From NCBI GenBank assembly GCA_015039465.1, contig MU130157.1, positions 494,843 through 558,842 on the forward strand: a stretch of 64,000 nucleotides of DNA, given 5' to 3'. Shown here piece after piece: positions 34,893-46,199 of the stretch (its first letter is position 1; every line of letters starts with the position of its first letter). The translations under genes and the position numbers were made by a program. The notes under the pieces were generated by a model. The model made no database searches. It had not been told where the DNA came from and worked only from the letters and a program-made list of their open reading frames with translations. The stretch comes from Phlegmacium glaucopus. Taxonomy: Eukaryota; Basidiomycota; Agaricomycetes; Agaricales; Cortinariaceae.

Positions 34893-34966
34893 GAACCCTA
34901 GCTTAGGGTTCTGTTTTTCTTTGTTTACTCCAAAATGAGTTGTGCCAACCTTTTTACAAAGTGCTG
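34893..34966. repeat. Right terminal inverted repeat of the Tc1 element
   Basis: Pairs with 23929-23960 plus 25256-25297. It ends in CTTTTTACAAAGTGCTG next to the TA target site, and has GAACCCTAGCTTAGGGTTC as an internal palindrome at its inner edge. Confidence 0.9.
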
Positions 34967-34976
34967 TAACAGTCGG

Positions 34977-37900
34977 TTTGGGAGTTGGTCAGTTTTGTTG
35001 GTGAGGTGGAATGTATTGAGCCACAGTTGGGTGTAGATTTGGGAATGGAATTGGGAGTTGGTTTGGGATTGGGACTGAGGCAGGGTTCAGGCCCAATTGG
35101 GAGTTGGTAGTTCAGTTGAAAATTGGGTGTCCCCTAACATGGGGTTCTTCCACTGCCTTCTACAGTAAATTTATGCTACTTTTATATGTAGGGTGAAGGA
35201 AATTTTAAAATGAAATTTTCTAGTGCTATTGATCTTTAAGAAAATTGTTCTGCTTTAATTAATTTTGAGAGCATGCAAGCTCCTTTTTGGATGTCTTCAT
35301 TTTCATTTTCTCTTGCATGAACCCAGTCCTGCCCATACCCCTTTTTCCTGTGCATTACTTTTCCAGAACAGGAAAGTCATGCATGATGATCTCCAAGGCA
35401 GGTGGTCTTTCAAGTGTATGCTCAGTGTGCTTGCTCCTGTGAACAAACTCCATTCCTTATAGGTGCAAACTGATGAGGAGTCCCCTCCTCAACAGCTTAC
35501 TTATATACTACTACTCTCATGGCTGTACATACTGATATACATCTATGAGCCATATCTGCTATTGGTAACATACCTACTACACAATAATGGTGTGATCTTA
35601 TGCAATTAGTGCTTAAAAGTCCGGTCCAGTCTGGTTTTTTGTGTTGAATATTTTCGAGCATTAGAAAAGCTCTTCCGGATTAGGAATGATTAGTAAGCAC
35701 AATAGGATATGAGTAGTAGTGTTGATAGGTTGACTATGATATAAGTGTATAAATACACCAATATAAGTCTTGAATTGTGATCAGGCTTCCTAGGAAGTAT
35801 AGCCGTTCCAATTTATTTATTGATTCCCACAATAATGATTTCACTTTCAGTTGTGAATAACTTTGTATATCTGTCCAAATTTCGAAGACTAACTTCGATA
35901 ACCAATAGTGTAACTAATACACTTAAAAATAATTGCAACCAATGCAAAACCAATAGTGTAACCAATACACTTAATAATAATATTCTTTCTTTTGTTGTTG
36001 ATTTGAAAGGCTTGTTACTTTATTTCTTAAACACCAACTGATATTTGTGGGGGTAAGAAAGCTACAATCCGATGATTTATTTACAAGTTGTTGTACTCTA
36101 CTTATACAAAATAAAACAATAAACTCTTTTGTGTAATTGTTTTGGGTTTGCTGTGACCCGTTATTGGTCCCTCCGCAACCCATTGTTGTTCTTATTGTTA
36201 TTCCAGCTAATTATTTGTAACCATTCTGCAAATATCCCTTTTGGGTTTGCATCCAGTAGCCTGGCTCTCTTTATTTACTTGTGTGTTCTTTTTGTAACGC
36301 TTGTGACTTTTGTAACTCTTGTGACTATACTTTGGCTAAAGTACAAGTCTTTGTCTTCCACCTTTAGACATAGGGTTTTAATGCATAGATAATTTCCCCA
36401 CTGTATTGTAGACTTAATAGTTATATAAATTGCAATATATTCCTTTATAGCTTGCATGGTATTTATGGTTTTAACCAGGAAATTCTGAGTATTGGACAGT
36501 ATGATAAATAGATGTATCCACACCATAAATATCTCCAGCCCTGTGTTATGAATTATTTCATTGCAATATATATTTTAATCACTTGGTATAGTCAATACCA
36601 ATGGATTCTTTACTGTATCAGCTTGCATCTTTTGTTTGGTTTATAATTAATTAATTAGGGAATTTCCAGAAAAATGTGCATATCTATGCTTATACACATT
36701 CATACCATATCAGCATACTGTGCCATTTTACTCACTCATTTGCAAGGTGCTTGAGCCATGCTGGCCAAACATGAATCATATTTTCATCTTGAGTTTGATA
36801 AATTCCAGCATTTGAGTACTTTACCTTCCCCCACACATTCCAAGTGGAATGGTCGGAATTGGTTGGAATGAATTTTCAGTGAGAACCCAGCCAAATTTGG
36901 CTTGGACTCGGAATGATTCCGACCAAATTCCAACCAAATTCCAACCATTCCAACCAGATTGACTAGGATCCTATCAGATTCCAACTTGAAAAAAAGTCAT
37001 TCCTAGTCCATTCCTAGTCCATTCCGAGTCCATTCCTAGTTCATTCCGAGTCATTCTGAGTGCATTCCTAGTCAATTCCTAGTTCATTCTGAGTGATTCC
37101 TAGTGCATTCCTAGTGCATTCCTAGTGCATTCCTAGTGCATTCCTAGTACATTCCTAGTGCATTCCTAGTGCATTCCTAGTGCATTCCTAGTACATTCCT
37201 AGTGCATTCCTAGTGCATTCCTAGTGCATTCCTAGTGCATTCCTAGTGCATTCCTAGGGTATTCCGAGTCAATCCAAGTTATATTTCCAAAAAAGGAAAA
37301 AATGTAAGAATGATAGATCATCCTTTTAGGACCCTGAATCTGTTGAAATTCTATTAATAGCTTCTTTTCTTATTGAGAAAAATGCAAAATACATTTTTAA
37401 ACACAGTGCTAAATGAGATTTGGCCTATGGGTAATTTTTCCAAAAAAGGAAATAGTGTCTAAAAGGATGTTCCATCCTTTTAGGACCCTGAATCTGTTGA
37501 AATTCTATTAATAGCTTCTTTCCTTATTGAGAAAAATGCAAAATACATTTTTAAACATATACATTTTTAAACAAGGCATTAAATGGGATTTGGCCTATGG
37601 GGAAAATTTTCCCAAAGAGGAAATATTGTATAGAATGATAGAGGATCTTCTTAGGAATACTTGGAATGGACTTGGAATAGACTCAGAATTGACTTGGAAT
37701 TGACTTGGAATTGACTTGGAATGACTAAGGGTGGACTAGGAGTAGACTGGAATTAACTTGGAATGGACTAAGAATTAACTCATAATGGACTCAGAATAGA
37801 CTAGGAATGGACTATAAATAGACTAGGAATCACTCAGAATTTGTATTTTTTTCAAGTTGGAATATGCTTGGATTCCGCTCAGAATGACTAGCGCTATTTC

Positions 37901-39427
37901 CAATGATATGAAGGTGATAATATAAAGGTTTGAATCTAAATCAGTGTGCCAATCATAAAAAAAATACCAATTGAGTTTGCTCATAAAATTTGCTTATAAA
38001 TAGTGAAAATAAATATTTAAACAACATTTTCTTGCATTCTATGAGTCTACTGCTGTTCTGAACATCTGGCAGCCTTGCTGATGTGCAAAATTGTCTTAAA
38101 ATTGCATTATTTTGGCCTATTCCAGGGGGTTCCAAAAAAAAATTAGCCCAGCATCTGGCTGGACTACCTAGCCAACCTAAGGTCCAGGATTTAGATTCCC
38201 ATACATCCTTGCTCAGGACCTTTAACTGAGACTGTAACTGGTCCACCTTGATCCTAGGATCTCAAAAAACTGGACTGGACCAGTTAAGACCAGTTTACAT
38301 CGGTTTTTTTGGTCCTAGGACTGGTCCTGGCCCTAACTGGTCTTCTGCTCACAAATATATATTTATGTTTTAGAAACAGTTGTTCAGTTAAATAATAGCT
38401 TCTGAAAGAGCCCAAGAACAATAAATTCCATTAATATTTGGATTTTCTACAATAATATTAGTAAAATGTCTGATTTTAGCGAATATTTTAGAATATTTTA
38501 CAGATCTATTTATTTCTCAGCCAGTTTTTATTGGAGTGTTATGATCTTGGGCTCGTTGGAAAGGGGTAAATTAGGGCTACCTTCTTGCCGGTTCAGACCG
38601 GTCTTTTTCTGGTCCAGTCCAGTCTGGTTACAATCTTTCTAGTCTTTTCTGGTCCAGTCTGGTCTGGTTCTGGTTTTTTTTTCCGGTCTTGTAACCAGAC
38701 TTTCAAGCACTATATGTGATTAGCACAAATTTACTAAATAATTCCAACAAAACCTACATAGGTTTGTGCTGTTTTTAAAAATCTACCAAGGTAGATTTAA
38801 TGTAAGAATAAATAAAAGGCCAATGCTGGGCTCTCTAACTTGAACACATTTACAATTAACTGACTTGAATGGTCAGATAATTTCTTGAGATAAGACTCTG
38901 GCCTTTTGAGGCAACTGGGAGAGTCTGGGACTGGGACTGGTATACTTAGTCTTATTAGAGTAGTTAATACATGTTTCTCATGTTTCTGTAGGTTGTTTAG
39001 GTTGTGGGTACTGATGTTGCCAAAAAGTTGCCAGGCTGCATGTTTCCTAGGTTTTTAGCATGTTTCCTGTGACCATGGCACTTACAAGAAGTCCAATTGT
39101 TATAATCACACTTGGGTTCAAGTTGGGGTTACTTTTGAAAAAAATTCTCTGGCTTGTACAAAGGTAGCAGTCTTCAAGTAACATAGTATGCTAAATGTGA
39201 AAACAACTAGTTTGATAATGAGATACATACTAAGATAGGAATCTACCATAATGTCTGCATGTCAGTTTTGGTCCAAATAAAAATCAGTTTGGACAATTTG
39301 ATCAGACCATAAAAGGCAGCATTTCTACCAAAGGAATAAGAATTTTGGGGAAATTTGAGCCTCCCATTTTAGGTTGTACAAAAGTGGTGATTAGGGTTTC
39401 GCACCATAGCTAAATGTTGTAATATGA
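34977..39427. other. Gene-free repeat region
   Basis: No supportable gene in 4.4 kb. 34,977-35,130 is rich in TTGGGAGTTGG-like words and continues the sequence interrupted at 23,350. At 35,880-35,990 a CAATAGTGTAAC(C/T)AATACACTTA unit occurs twice. 36,830-36,980 is built of GGAATTGG/CCAATTCC-like words, then comes the fold-back repeat listed separately. At 38,270-38,700 GGTCCAGTCTGGT-like words recur in both orientations, with a related word near 35,620. The remainder is AT-rich without motif. Confidence 0.5.
36978..37890. repeat. Fold-back element with subterminal 11-bp arrays in opposite orientation
   Basis: The left side begins TTCCAACTTGAAAAAAA and continues into about 15 tandem copies of GCATTCCTAGT (roughly 37,096-37,260). 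The right side (37,660-37,860) is made of GACTTGGAATG/GACTAGGAATG units, the reverse complement of the left type, and ends with TTTTTTTCAAGTTGGAA. The centre holds two copies (about 165 bp apart, near 37,320 and 37,480) of a unit containing CCTTTTAGGACCCTGAATCTG. There is no ORF, so it resembles a non-autonomous transposon or a satellite hairpin. Confidence 0.7.
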
Positions 39428-40863
39428 TCACGCCCATCTCCCCAGAAGTGCCATAATTCCACAACCAAGGCACATCGTGCCGACGGCATAGGCAACTTTG
39501 CCATTTGATGAATTCATCATCTCTTTGTTAAACAAAAACTCGTGGGCGAAGAGCTAGGGATGCGCAAAATTAATCAGTCAAAAGCCCACACTTCGTAAAG
39601 CGCATTATAATTACCTCCACCAACCCGGTATATAGGAGAATGCCAGCGCTCAGCGAATCCAGAACGCCACTGACGATCGATGCAGTCGTGCTACCTGGGT
39701 TGTATGAAGATCTGACGCCGAGACCAATGGCGATCCCGAGGGGGGTCGTTATCCCATAGAGCGCAGCGCCAGCATATGGGACCCATCTATATTTCTCGGG
39801 CAATTTCAAGTAAGCCAGCCGAGCTCCGATTCCCAGTCCTTCAAACGTCTCTACATCATTTAGGAGGCATGTTGGGCGTGGGTTTAAATGATGATTCGTA
39901 AAAAATCTTACGGTGGAAGATAATGACAATCAACAGGGTCGTGAATTCTGCCGTAACGGCAAGCGTTAATCCGATGAGCACGCTAAATGCGAACCTGAGA
40001 TCACCGTCGATAGGATGAAAAAGTTGGCCCCCCCACCTGTGAAGGACAACACCGAATTCGAGAATTGCGACCCCAACTATTTGAGCAAGGGCGTTGTCGT
40101 CAAAGTTAAAACCTTTTTCAAGGTCGGAACTGCTTGTTTCATTGTTCGCTGTGGGTTCTGAGGTTTGATGGATTGCTTCTGGACCAAGGGCGGGATGGGA
40201 TCCGAGACCATGGCCATGCGCGTCTGGGTTTTTCCAACACTTCGTTTAAGTCATCTATAGGTTCGATAGGGGAGGAAAAAAACTTGCCGTGGGTTCTGCC
40301 GATCTCTGCAAGCTTAGCATTTCCCCATCGAAAAGCGACAAGCTCGACGATAAATATCATGAAAATGCTGAGAAGACATAGCGCCAGTGCATAAGGCTAC
40401 AGTGAAAGGTGTGGAACAAATAGAGAAGGGGATCTTATCGCTTCAATCAAAATAAGCCTACATATACGCTCCAAGCTGGAGACAAACATGGACTTCCAAG
40501 TTCTTCTAATCCAGGTCCGAGAAGATGGATAAAAGCTGTCGCAATCTAGAAAAGAAAAAAAAATTATGAACAAATTCCCCTCCTTTAAGGTGGGTTGACA
40601 CGTACGATGACCCCAGAACCGAAGTATTTGGCGAAGCTTTTATGAATGCAGAATGAATATAAAGCGCCAAGGCTAATAAAGGACTTGAAAACGCACTCAA
40701 ACAAAGGCCTAGGAATATGAAGCCAAGTAGAGCGTTTTGCAACGACAGGAAATAGAGCCCCACTCGTTGAACTGACGAGTATGATGAATACCGAGGCAAT
40801 TCTTAGATGAAAAGATGTATCTGCTCCTCCGCCAGAGCCACAGTTAATATCGGCGTTCGACAT
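39428..40863 (-). CDS. ZIP-family zinc/iron permease
   Basis: Reading leftward, exons 40863-40697, 40636-40606, 40545-40462, 40396-40288, 40223-40037, 39994-39912, 39850-39615 and 39553-39428 join in phase to 340 residues, a normal ZRT-type length. Typical motifs are FAKYFGSGVIIATAFIHLL in the early spans, the cytosolic His loop DAHGHGLGSH, and IIFHQTFEGLGIGARL, which holds the metal-binding histidine of span IV. The C-terminus ends with a hydrophobic span. It should move Zn(II), or Fe(II), into the cytosol at the plasma membrane. Intron 4 begins with GC (GGCAAGT) rather than GT, with the strong context expected of GC-AG introns. It lies head-to-tail with the ZNHIT2-like gene. Confidence 0.9.
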
Positions 40864-41255
40864 GGCGGGATGTGAACGATGTTGATAGGACTCAGTCAAC
40901 TGATGTTATATGGCCGTTGTGACGGGGCGGGTTTTTATGTGATCATTTAACAAGTCATCATGTAAAGACCGCTGGAAACCAGGCCTCCAAATCACCAACT
41001 GTCTGGCAAATTGAGTACAAAATAAAAACGTATCGTAAGTAACGTAGTCCGGCGCTGATGAACTCAAATTTTTTGGGGTAGACAGGAGTAATTAACGTGC
41101 AAGGGTTACAGAAGCCTGTGCCTGGCACAGGAGACTTAGACACGATAAATCACGTGACTCGTTTTGAGTACCCTTACAGTCACCACCAGCATATGTACAA
41201 TCTCAATTCTTGATTGTTCATCGATGACCTATCACCTACCCCTGATTTGCCCGTT
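40864..41255. other. Intergenic region
   Basis: About 390 bp that should contain the promoter of the ZIP gene and the terminator of the ZNHIT2-like gene. A CACGTGAC word near 41,152 is the only transcription-factor-like site I noticed. Confidence 0.4.
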
Positions 41256-42778
41256 CTAATCAGGGATTATCACCTCTGCCTCGTCCATCATCTCTTGAAC
41301 CAAGGCACGTAGAATAGCACTCGGAGTCGACAGTATATGAGCAGCATAGAAAATTAGTTTCTGGGTAATATGGTTTCCCTTGCGACGTCCAGTCCGCTCC
41401 TTATTTTCATCCTGTGCACACTCGATCGAGAACATATCATGCAGATCCGATAAAGCAAGAACAGCCCTGCCATTGGGGTGTGAACGAACCATCCCTTCCA
41501 ACCATACCGTGGAACTTGATGTAGTTAATTCGGTTACGAATAGAGGCGTCAAGAGAAGTCCTGCATCCCGTAAGAGAAGTGCGAACAACCCGTTAGTCAT
41601 CACACCCTTGAGAATATTTCAGCCGCATTTTCCTTTGATACCAATCTAATTTTAAATTGGAACTCACAAGATCAAATGCCGACCAGATATCAGTGGAGAT
41701 GGCAGTCAGGTTAGGATACAGTTTCGTGGATTTACGGTCAGTAAGAAAGGGTACTAGACGCGAAATCAATCGTCGAGCTTCGGAGTATTCTGGCTCTTGA
41801 TGCCGGAGGCTACACAAAGGAGATACCCCGAGGCGACGGGTGACGTATGCATAAGAGATGCTAATCATCAATTGAGGTGTCAGTGAAGGTTCGACGGTAG
41901 TGAGAAACTGTCTCCCACAGGACAGCGCAAATGTTGTACACCAAGGTGTGACCTGTTGGAATTGGATTTATCATCGACAGAGGCACCTCCATCATTCTCG
42001 GTGTGGCGTCATGTCGTGATGAAGATAAGTCTCCTTTAATTTGGCTATCGTTTTTTCCGGAGCTGTGTGCCTCCCACCACGGTTTTTGGATTTCCTTCTC
42101 GAGGACATTGCTGGCTAGAAGTTGTTGGGCAAGTTCACCACTTGGATTATTTAAAGCGGTGATGAATTTGGACCGCTCTGGCGAAGTCAACATAGCCCAA
42201 AGCGCATCAGGAGTGGTGGAATCTATAGGCACATTGGATAGTGATAAATACTTAGAATTTGAGCTAAGCGCGTACCCAGATTCACTGCTCCAAATCGTCT
42301 CACCAATTCTGAAGGATCCTCGTGCCCGTCGTCGTCCTCTACTAGTAATGTTTGATCAGCAACGCTTTCTTCCTCAAATTTCTTCAATAAGTCCATCATC
42401 TTCTGGCGCTCTTGAGCATTTTTTGATGGCTCGGCATGGATGTCTGTTTCGATCTCCTTTTTGTAAAACCTCTCTGAGCATCGATTGTGAGCCTTTCAAA
42501 GTGCATAAAACGAATTGTCCTCAAGTCAAAAACAGGTGCAGCGTATTTGAACAGAAACACACCTGTGATCTGAAACAGGTGAGCGAGCAATAAGGGATGT
42601 TGCAGGTTGGGCAGGTATATTTTGCGAATTGTCTGCGACAACAACTAGAAGTTGCGACACAAGGTTTAAAGCTTAAAGCCTTGATGGTGTAAAGAGCCGT
42701 TTATACGCACAGACATGTCACCGTATCCACTGTTTCTTCAGCAGATGTATGCAGCTCGATGGTAGTTTCGGAAGACAT
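41256..42778 (-). CDS. ZNHIT2: HIT-type zinc-finger protein, ZNHIT2-like
   Basis: Reading leftward, exons 42778-42711, 42644-42563, 42492-42276, 42222-41919, 41860-41668 and 41606-41256 join in phase to 404 residues. The N-terminal zf-HIT domain reads CLCCRRQFAKYTCPTCN, then YCSLTCFRSQ, then HNRC, giving the paired zinc ligands. The tail contains DSTTPDALWAMLTSPERSKF and ICAVLISYAYVTRRLG, which I associate with ZNHIT2. Family members connect R2TP/HSP90 to U5 snRNP assembly, so a role in spliceosome biogenesis in nucleus and cytosol is inferred. The intron after NICAVL has the donor GTGGGA, which is weak but needed for phase. Confidence 0.82.
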
Positions 42779-42869
42779 TTGTCCCTGAACTGGACATCAA
42801 AATAAAATAATTTATTAATATATTTTTACATATATTCAAATCTGACTATATTATATAAGCAACATTTGA

Positions 42870-43810
42870 ACGGCAGGTCGATGGAGGCACATTAGGTATC
42901 TCCAAACCGACTAGTCTCTAGATTATCCAAGAAAGTAGTTTCTAAACTGCAAGTCGGAGTGGGTACAAGACTGTACAAGAGCTGGAAGACACTCTTCAGC
43001 AGAACGGTAGACAAGGCACTGCACATCTTCGATATACTCATCGTGGAACGAACCAACGAGTTTGGTGATATCTTTCAACGTGGGACGTTGAACGGCCTGA
43101 CTTCAGAGTCAACATGCGACAAGGAGTCGTTGGGCTAGACTAATCCCCAGTCCTTGGGCATCCTTTCATACACAAGCAAAGGTAAAACGGGGCCATTTCT
43201 CTTTTCAATTGTTCTTGTCTAGAGAGGGTGGTGTATTTTGTGAAGCAGGATCCGTGAATGTGGTATGGATAGACCGATTCAGACTCTGAGCTCCGCGAGC
43301 CATCCTGGCATTGAACATTCGGAAACATTTTGCTCTGACGCGTTTGATCCATAAGAGCTTATCGTGGCATTAGAACTTAAAGTTAAAAGAAGATCCGCTG
43401 GTGAACCCGGAGGTGATAACGTCGGGAGCGATAGAACGACGGAGTCGTCATATTCCCTGTCAAAATAATATATTAGAGAGGCCACAAAACTTACTTGGTT
43501 TAGAATCCTCAGTATCCATCGGAATTGTGATGTACAGTACTAGGCGTTGAAGCTTCGAATTACGAAAAAGGTAACAAGGAGATTGGCGGAAACAAGTAAT
43601 TTGTAGAGGTCAGAATCAAACCAATATCCATCTCCTAGCCGATGAGAGCTGCAGCAGGGAATAAATCCATGCCGTTATATAGCAACCGACCATTTGGCGG
43701 CTCAGCGCTGAGCGCTGACCAGTGGACCATATTAGTGTCGCCCAACCCAATTTACCGATTGTTGAAATTTTGACTAGGAGAACCATCGTTTCGATTTCAA
43801 TTGCATATCT
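42870..43810 (-). pseudogene. Decayed copy of the serine-rich hypothetical gene at 14.5-15.76 kb
   Basis: Stretches along this interval match the gene at 14509-15757 in the same order and strand. Examples are CTCTTCAGCAGA.CGGTAGACAAG near 43,000, CATAAGAGCTTATCGT.GCATTAGAACTT near 43,355, CTTACTTGGTTTAGAATC near 43,490, and the 5' end CGTTTCGATTTCAATTGCA near 43,790. Many small deletions and insertions break the frame, so it cannot encode the protein. The similarity extends upstream of the start codon, which points to segmental duplication rather than retroposition; the donor-like TTACTTGG at the exon 2 end is also kept. Confidence 0.85.
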
Positions 43811-43826
43811 TACAAGCGGGAACAGG

Positions 43827-44045
43827 ACAGACAGAAGAGAGGAGGCGCGAAAAAGTACACAGCTGATCTCAGAAAAGTTGGCAAAGCATCGTACAGGCAG
43901 TGAATAAAAGTCCCAGAAAAATCATCAGGCAGTCCAGACAGTCCAGACAGAGGACAGAAGGTGCGAAACAGTACACAGCTGGTTAGAAAACTTGGCAAAG
44001 CATCGCACGGGCAGTGAACAAAAGTCCCAGAAAAATCATCAGACA
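43827..44045. repeat. Tandem duplication, 116-bp period
   Basis: Two copies share GTACACAGCTG, then TTGGCAAAGCATCG, GGGCAGTGAA/AGGCAGTGAA and AAAAGTCCCAGAAAAATCATCAG. The copies differ at several positions. They lie between the pseudogene and the 3' end of ECM11, possibly in its 3' untranslated region. Confidence 0.8.
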
Positions 44046-44055
44046 AGCAAGCCCA

Positions 44056-45840
44056 TTAGCCCAAGGCATTCCCACTCTCCATGACGAGCTTCTTCCTAGC
44101 AGCATCTAATAATTTCTCCCTTTCTCCAAGGTCAGAAAAGTGTCGACCAATATCAAGTTGGATATTGGCATAGGCATTGATTTTTGCACTTCATATATGT
44201 TCCAATTCAATTGGAGGAGAAAGAAGACGAGAAAGGAGGGAGGGACATACATCATGGCATCTTTAACCTGAAAATTGAGTCATCGTCAGCTATCAGACAG
44301 GTGGAGTTTAACAATTTATCTCACGTAGGAAACTAGCTTCACATATTTCTCGGCGATCTCTGGAAAGGAAGTGAAGTTGCAAGCAAGGTCAACAAGCCTA
44401 TTTCTTGAATTCTGAAGAGAAAAAAACCTTCGGCGCCAGCAATCCATTCTTCCTCGCTACATTCGGACCATTTCTTGACCAAACGATCGTATTTCTCCAT
44501 ATTTTGTTTCACAAAAGTGTCAGTGTTTCGTCCAAGAAGCTTCTCAAAAGCATTTCCTGTGTCGTCCGGAGCAACTTGTTCGGCCTGGATTGATTCATAA
44601 GGAGGCATATGACGTTCATTGACAGGAGAAGTAGTCCGACGTTCCCTGTAACGAGGCGATCGAGGGCTTCCGCGTGCATCGGGAAAATGCCGACGAACAT
44701 CACCCGAAGCTCGAGAACTGGTCCTTTCCGGTCGAGGAGAAAATGGCGGGGACTTCGCATATCCTCTCTGGAGCTCAAAATGTCACTTGTTGAGGTTAGG
44801 AAAGAAGGGTATAAAAGGCTTACTGTTTCAAACTCCTCGCGGTGACGACTTTTATGACGTTTAGCCTGGCTGTCGACCCAATGGCTTCCGGCTCCGTCCT
44901 CCTCGATTTCGTCCCTGTTTCGCTTTTTGGTCTGCCCAAAGACGCTCATTTTCACTCGGCCATCATCGGTCACCTCATGGCCAGTCATAGATACGTTGAG
45001 GTGCGTGTGATCCACCTCGGACGTATTATATTGACTGAATTGCTGTTCGATAGGGACACGCTGAGGTCCATTCTGATTGAACGTACTTCCCTTGGTCGAA
45101 GAGTGAAACGCCAAGTCGCCTATATTATCAACTTTACGAGAAGCTCCATTTTTGGTCTCGGTGGTAGATATATGCGTGTCATTTTCCGGGATTCGGTCAG
45201 AGAAGACTGTACAACCTCGTAACTTAACCAGAGAAAAAGGAAAACGCGACATACTGTTCTGAGACATGAATGCTGAAGAGCTATGAGCGGCCGGCTTCGG
45301 TATAGGCGCCCTAATATCAAGGCCAGCAGTGTAATCTTGAAGAGCTCTAGATTGAGGAGCCACAGTGCCAGGCCGTACGATACTGCCAGCATCCAAAAGG
45401 TCTAGTGAATGACGCGAAGCTTTCTGATAACCGAAACCATGAGTCTCGAGTGCTTTTGCGCGATCCTGATGAGCTTCTGATCGAGGATCTGCAGTACCAG
45501 GTCGAACGTCGCCATGATCCAGAAATGCCAGTGAATTAAGAGATCCTGTCCGAACCTTCAAGTTCTCGGCAGATTGGGACAGATTGTGAGTAGACTTTTT
45601 CTTTAACAAGCCACCAAGACCAGAATTTTTGACCTGAGGAACGCTATTTGCACCGTTGCTTAAAAATGGGCCTGGAACACTGAGGGAAATCTTCGTTGAC
45701 TCTGACTGATTTGCTGCTGGGATTGTCTGTGAAGTGAGATGCAGAGGATTTGAAGAGTCTATCAAAAAGGTTTTCTGATGAGCTGTTCCCTGAGATTCAG
45801 AACCAGGTCGAACAGGAAAGAAAGGCTGTCTGGCGCTCAT
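44056..45840 (-). CDS. ECM11: Ecm11-like protein, apparent 1-bp frameshift
   Basis: Reading leftward, exon 1 (from MSARQPFFPVRP at 45840 to 44824) encodes a long disordered region with two similar DVRPGTADPRSEAHQDR/IVRPGTVAPQSRALQDY repeats. It includes a basic patch and a DEIEEDGAGSHWVDSQAKR segment. Exon 2 from 44767 carries the conserved domain: EKLLGRNTDTFVKQNMEKYD, then KKWSECSEEEWIAGAE. Further exons give EIAEKYVKLVSY, VKDAM and a terminal helix ending KKLVMESGNALG at 44056. This matches the C-terminal Ecm11 domain. In yeast Ecm11 works with Gmc2 in synaptonemal complex assembly and is SUMOylated. The frame changes at a run of seven T (plus-strand A near 44,418-44,428), where one extra T would restore it. 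An upstream in-frame ATG exists at 45912. Confidence 0.78.
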
Positions 45841-45945
45841 CCTTAGTGTGGTGGTAAGGAGAGCGATGTGATCATATTGACTCGTATTTGTTGACCGTGA
45901 CAGCCCATCCAAATCTGAACCCTTCTCTACGAAATCTTAACCTCC

Positions 45946-46194
45946 AATCCAGAGGTAGCTGGCTACATTAAACACCTGGAGATATTCGACTTCGATCCTG
46001 GTCTGAGCCTCATTCTTTCCGAACATCGTGATCCTATCTACGATTCAGACTCACCGGGCTCTTTCTATCACGACCAATACCTTCCCCTCATTTTCGATGG
46101 AATAACCCAACTTGAATATTTCCTCCTCCATTCGTCTCAATATCGGTTGAATTGGCAGAAGTATCTGTCAAAGGATAAGCCAGCTATGAACTAG
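45946..46194 (+). pseudogene. F-box/LRR-like gene fragment
   Basis: An open frame without a start codon, beginning NPEVAGYIKHLEIFDFDPG and ending at TAG after DKPAMN. The NP.VAGYIKHLEI pattern is typical of the first leucine-rich segment after the F-box in Agaricomycete F-box proteins. No F-box is present upstream; the preceding sequence is the promoter side of ECM11. It is best seen as a remnant exon. Confidence 0.45.
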
Positions 46195-46199
46195 GTCGT

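Larger units (their letters stand above)
23929..34966. mobile_element. Tc1/mariner-type DNA transposon carrying two genes, with nested insertions
   Basis: The ends are CAGCACTTTGTAAAAAGG...CCTTTTTACAAAGTGCTG flanked by TA (23927-23928 and 34967-34968), the target duplication of Tc1/mariner elements. Terminal inverted repeats are 74 bp: left 23929-23960 plus 25256-25297 (split by a later LTR insertion), right 34893-34966. Few substitutions separate them and those I saw are transitions. Removing both nested insertions leaves about 3.2 kb. Inside are a DDE transposase gene (+) and a convergent accessory gene (-). Confidence 0.9.

Noticed and set aside
34977..35130. Telomere-like TTGGG repeats
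   Set aside because: Words are irregular and interrupted, lie far from any end, and continue the sequence split at 23,350; they are simple sequence.
37096..37260. CRISPR-like array
   Set aside because: Units are 11 bp in direct tandem without spacers, in a eukaryotic context; it is a minisatellite.
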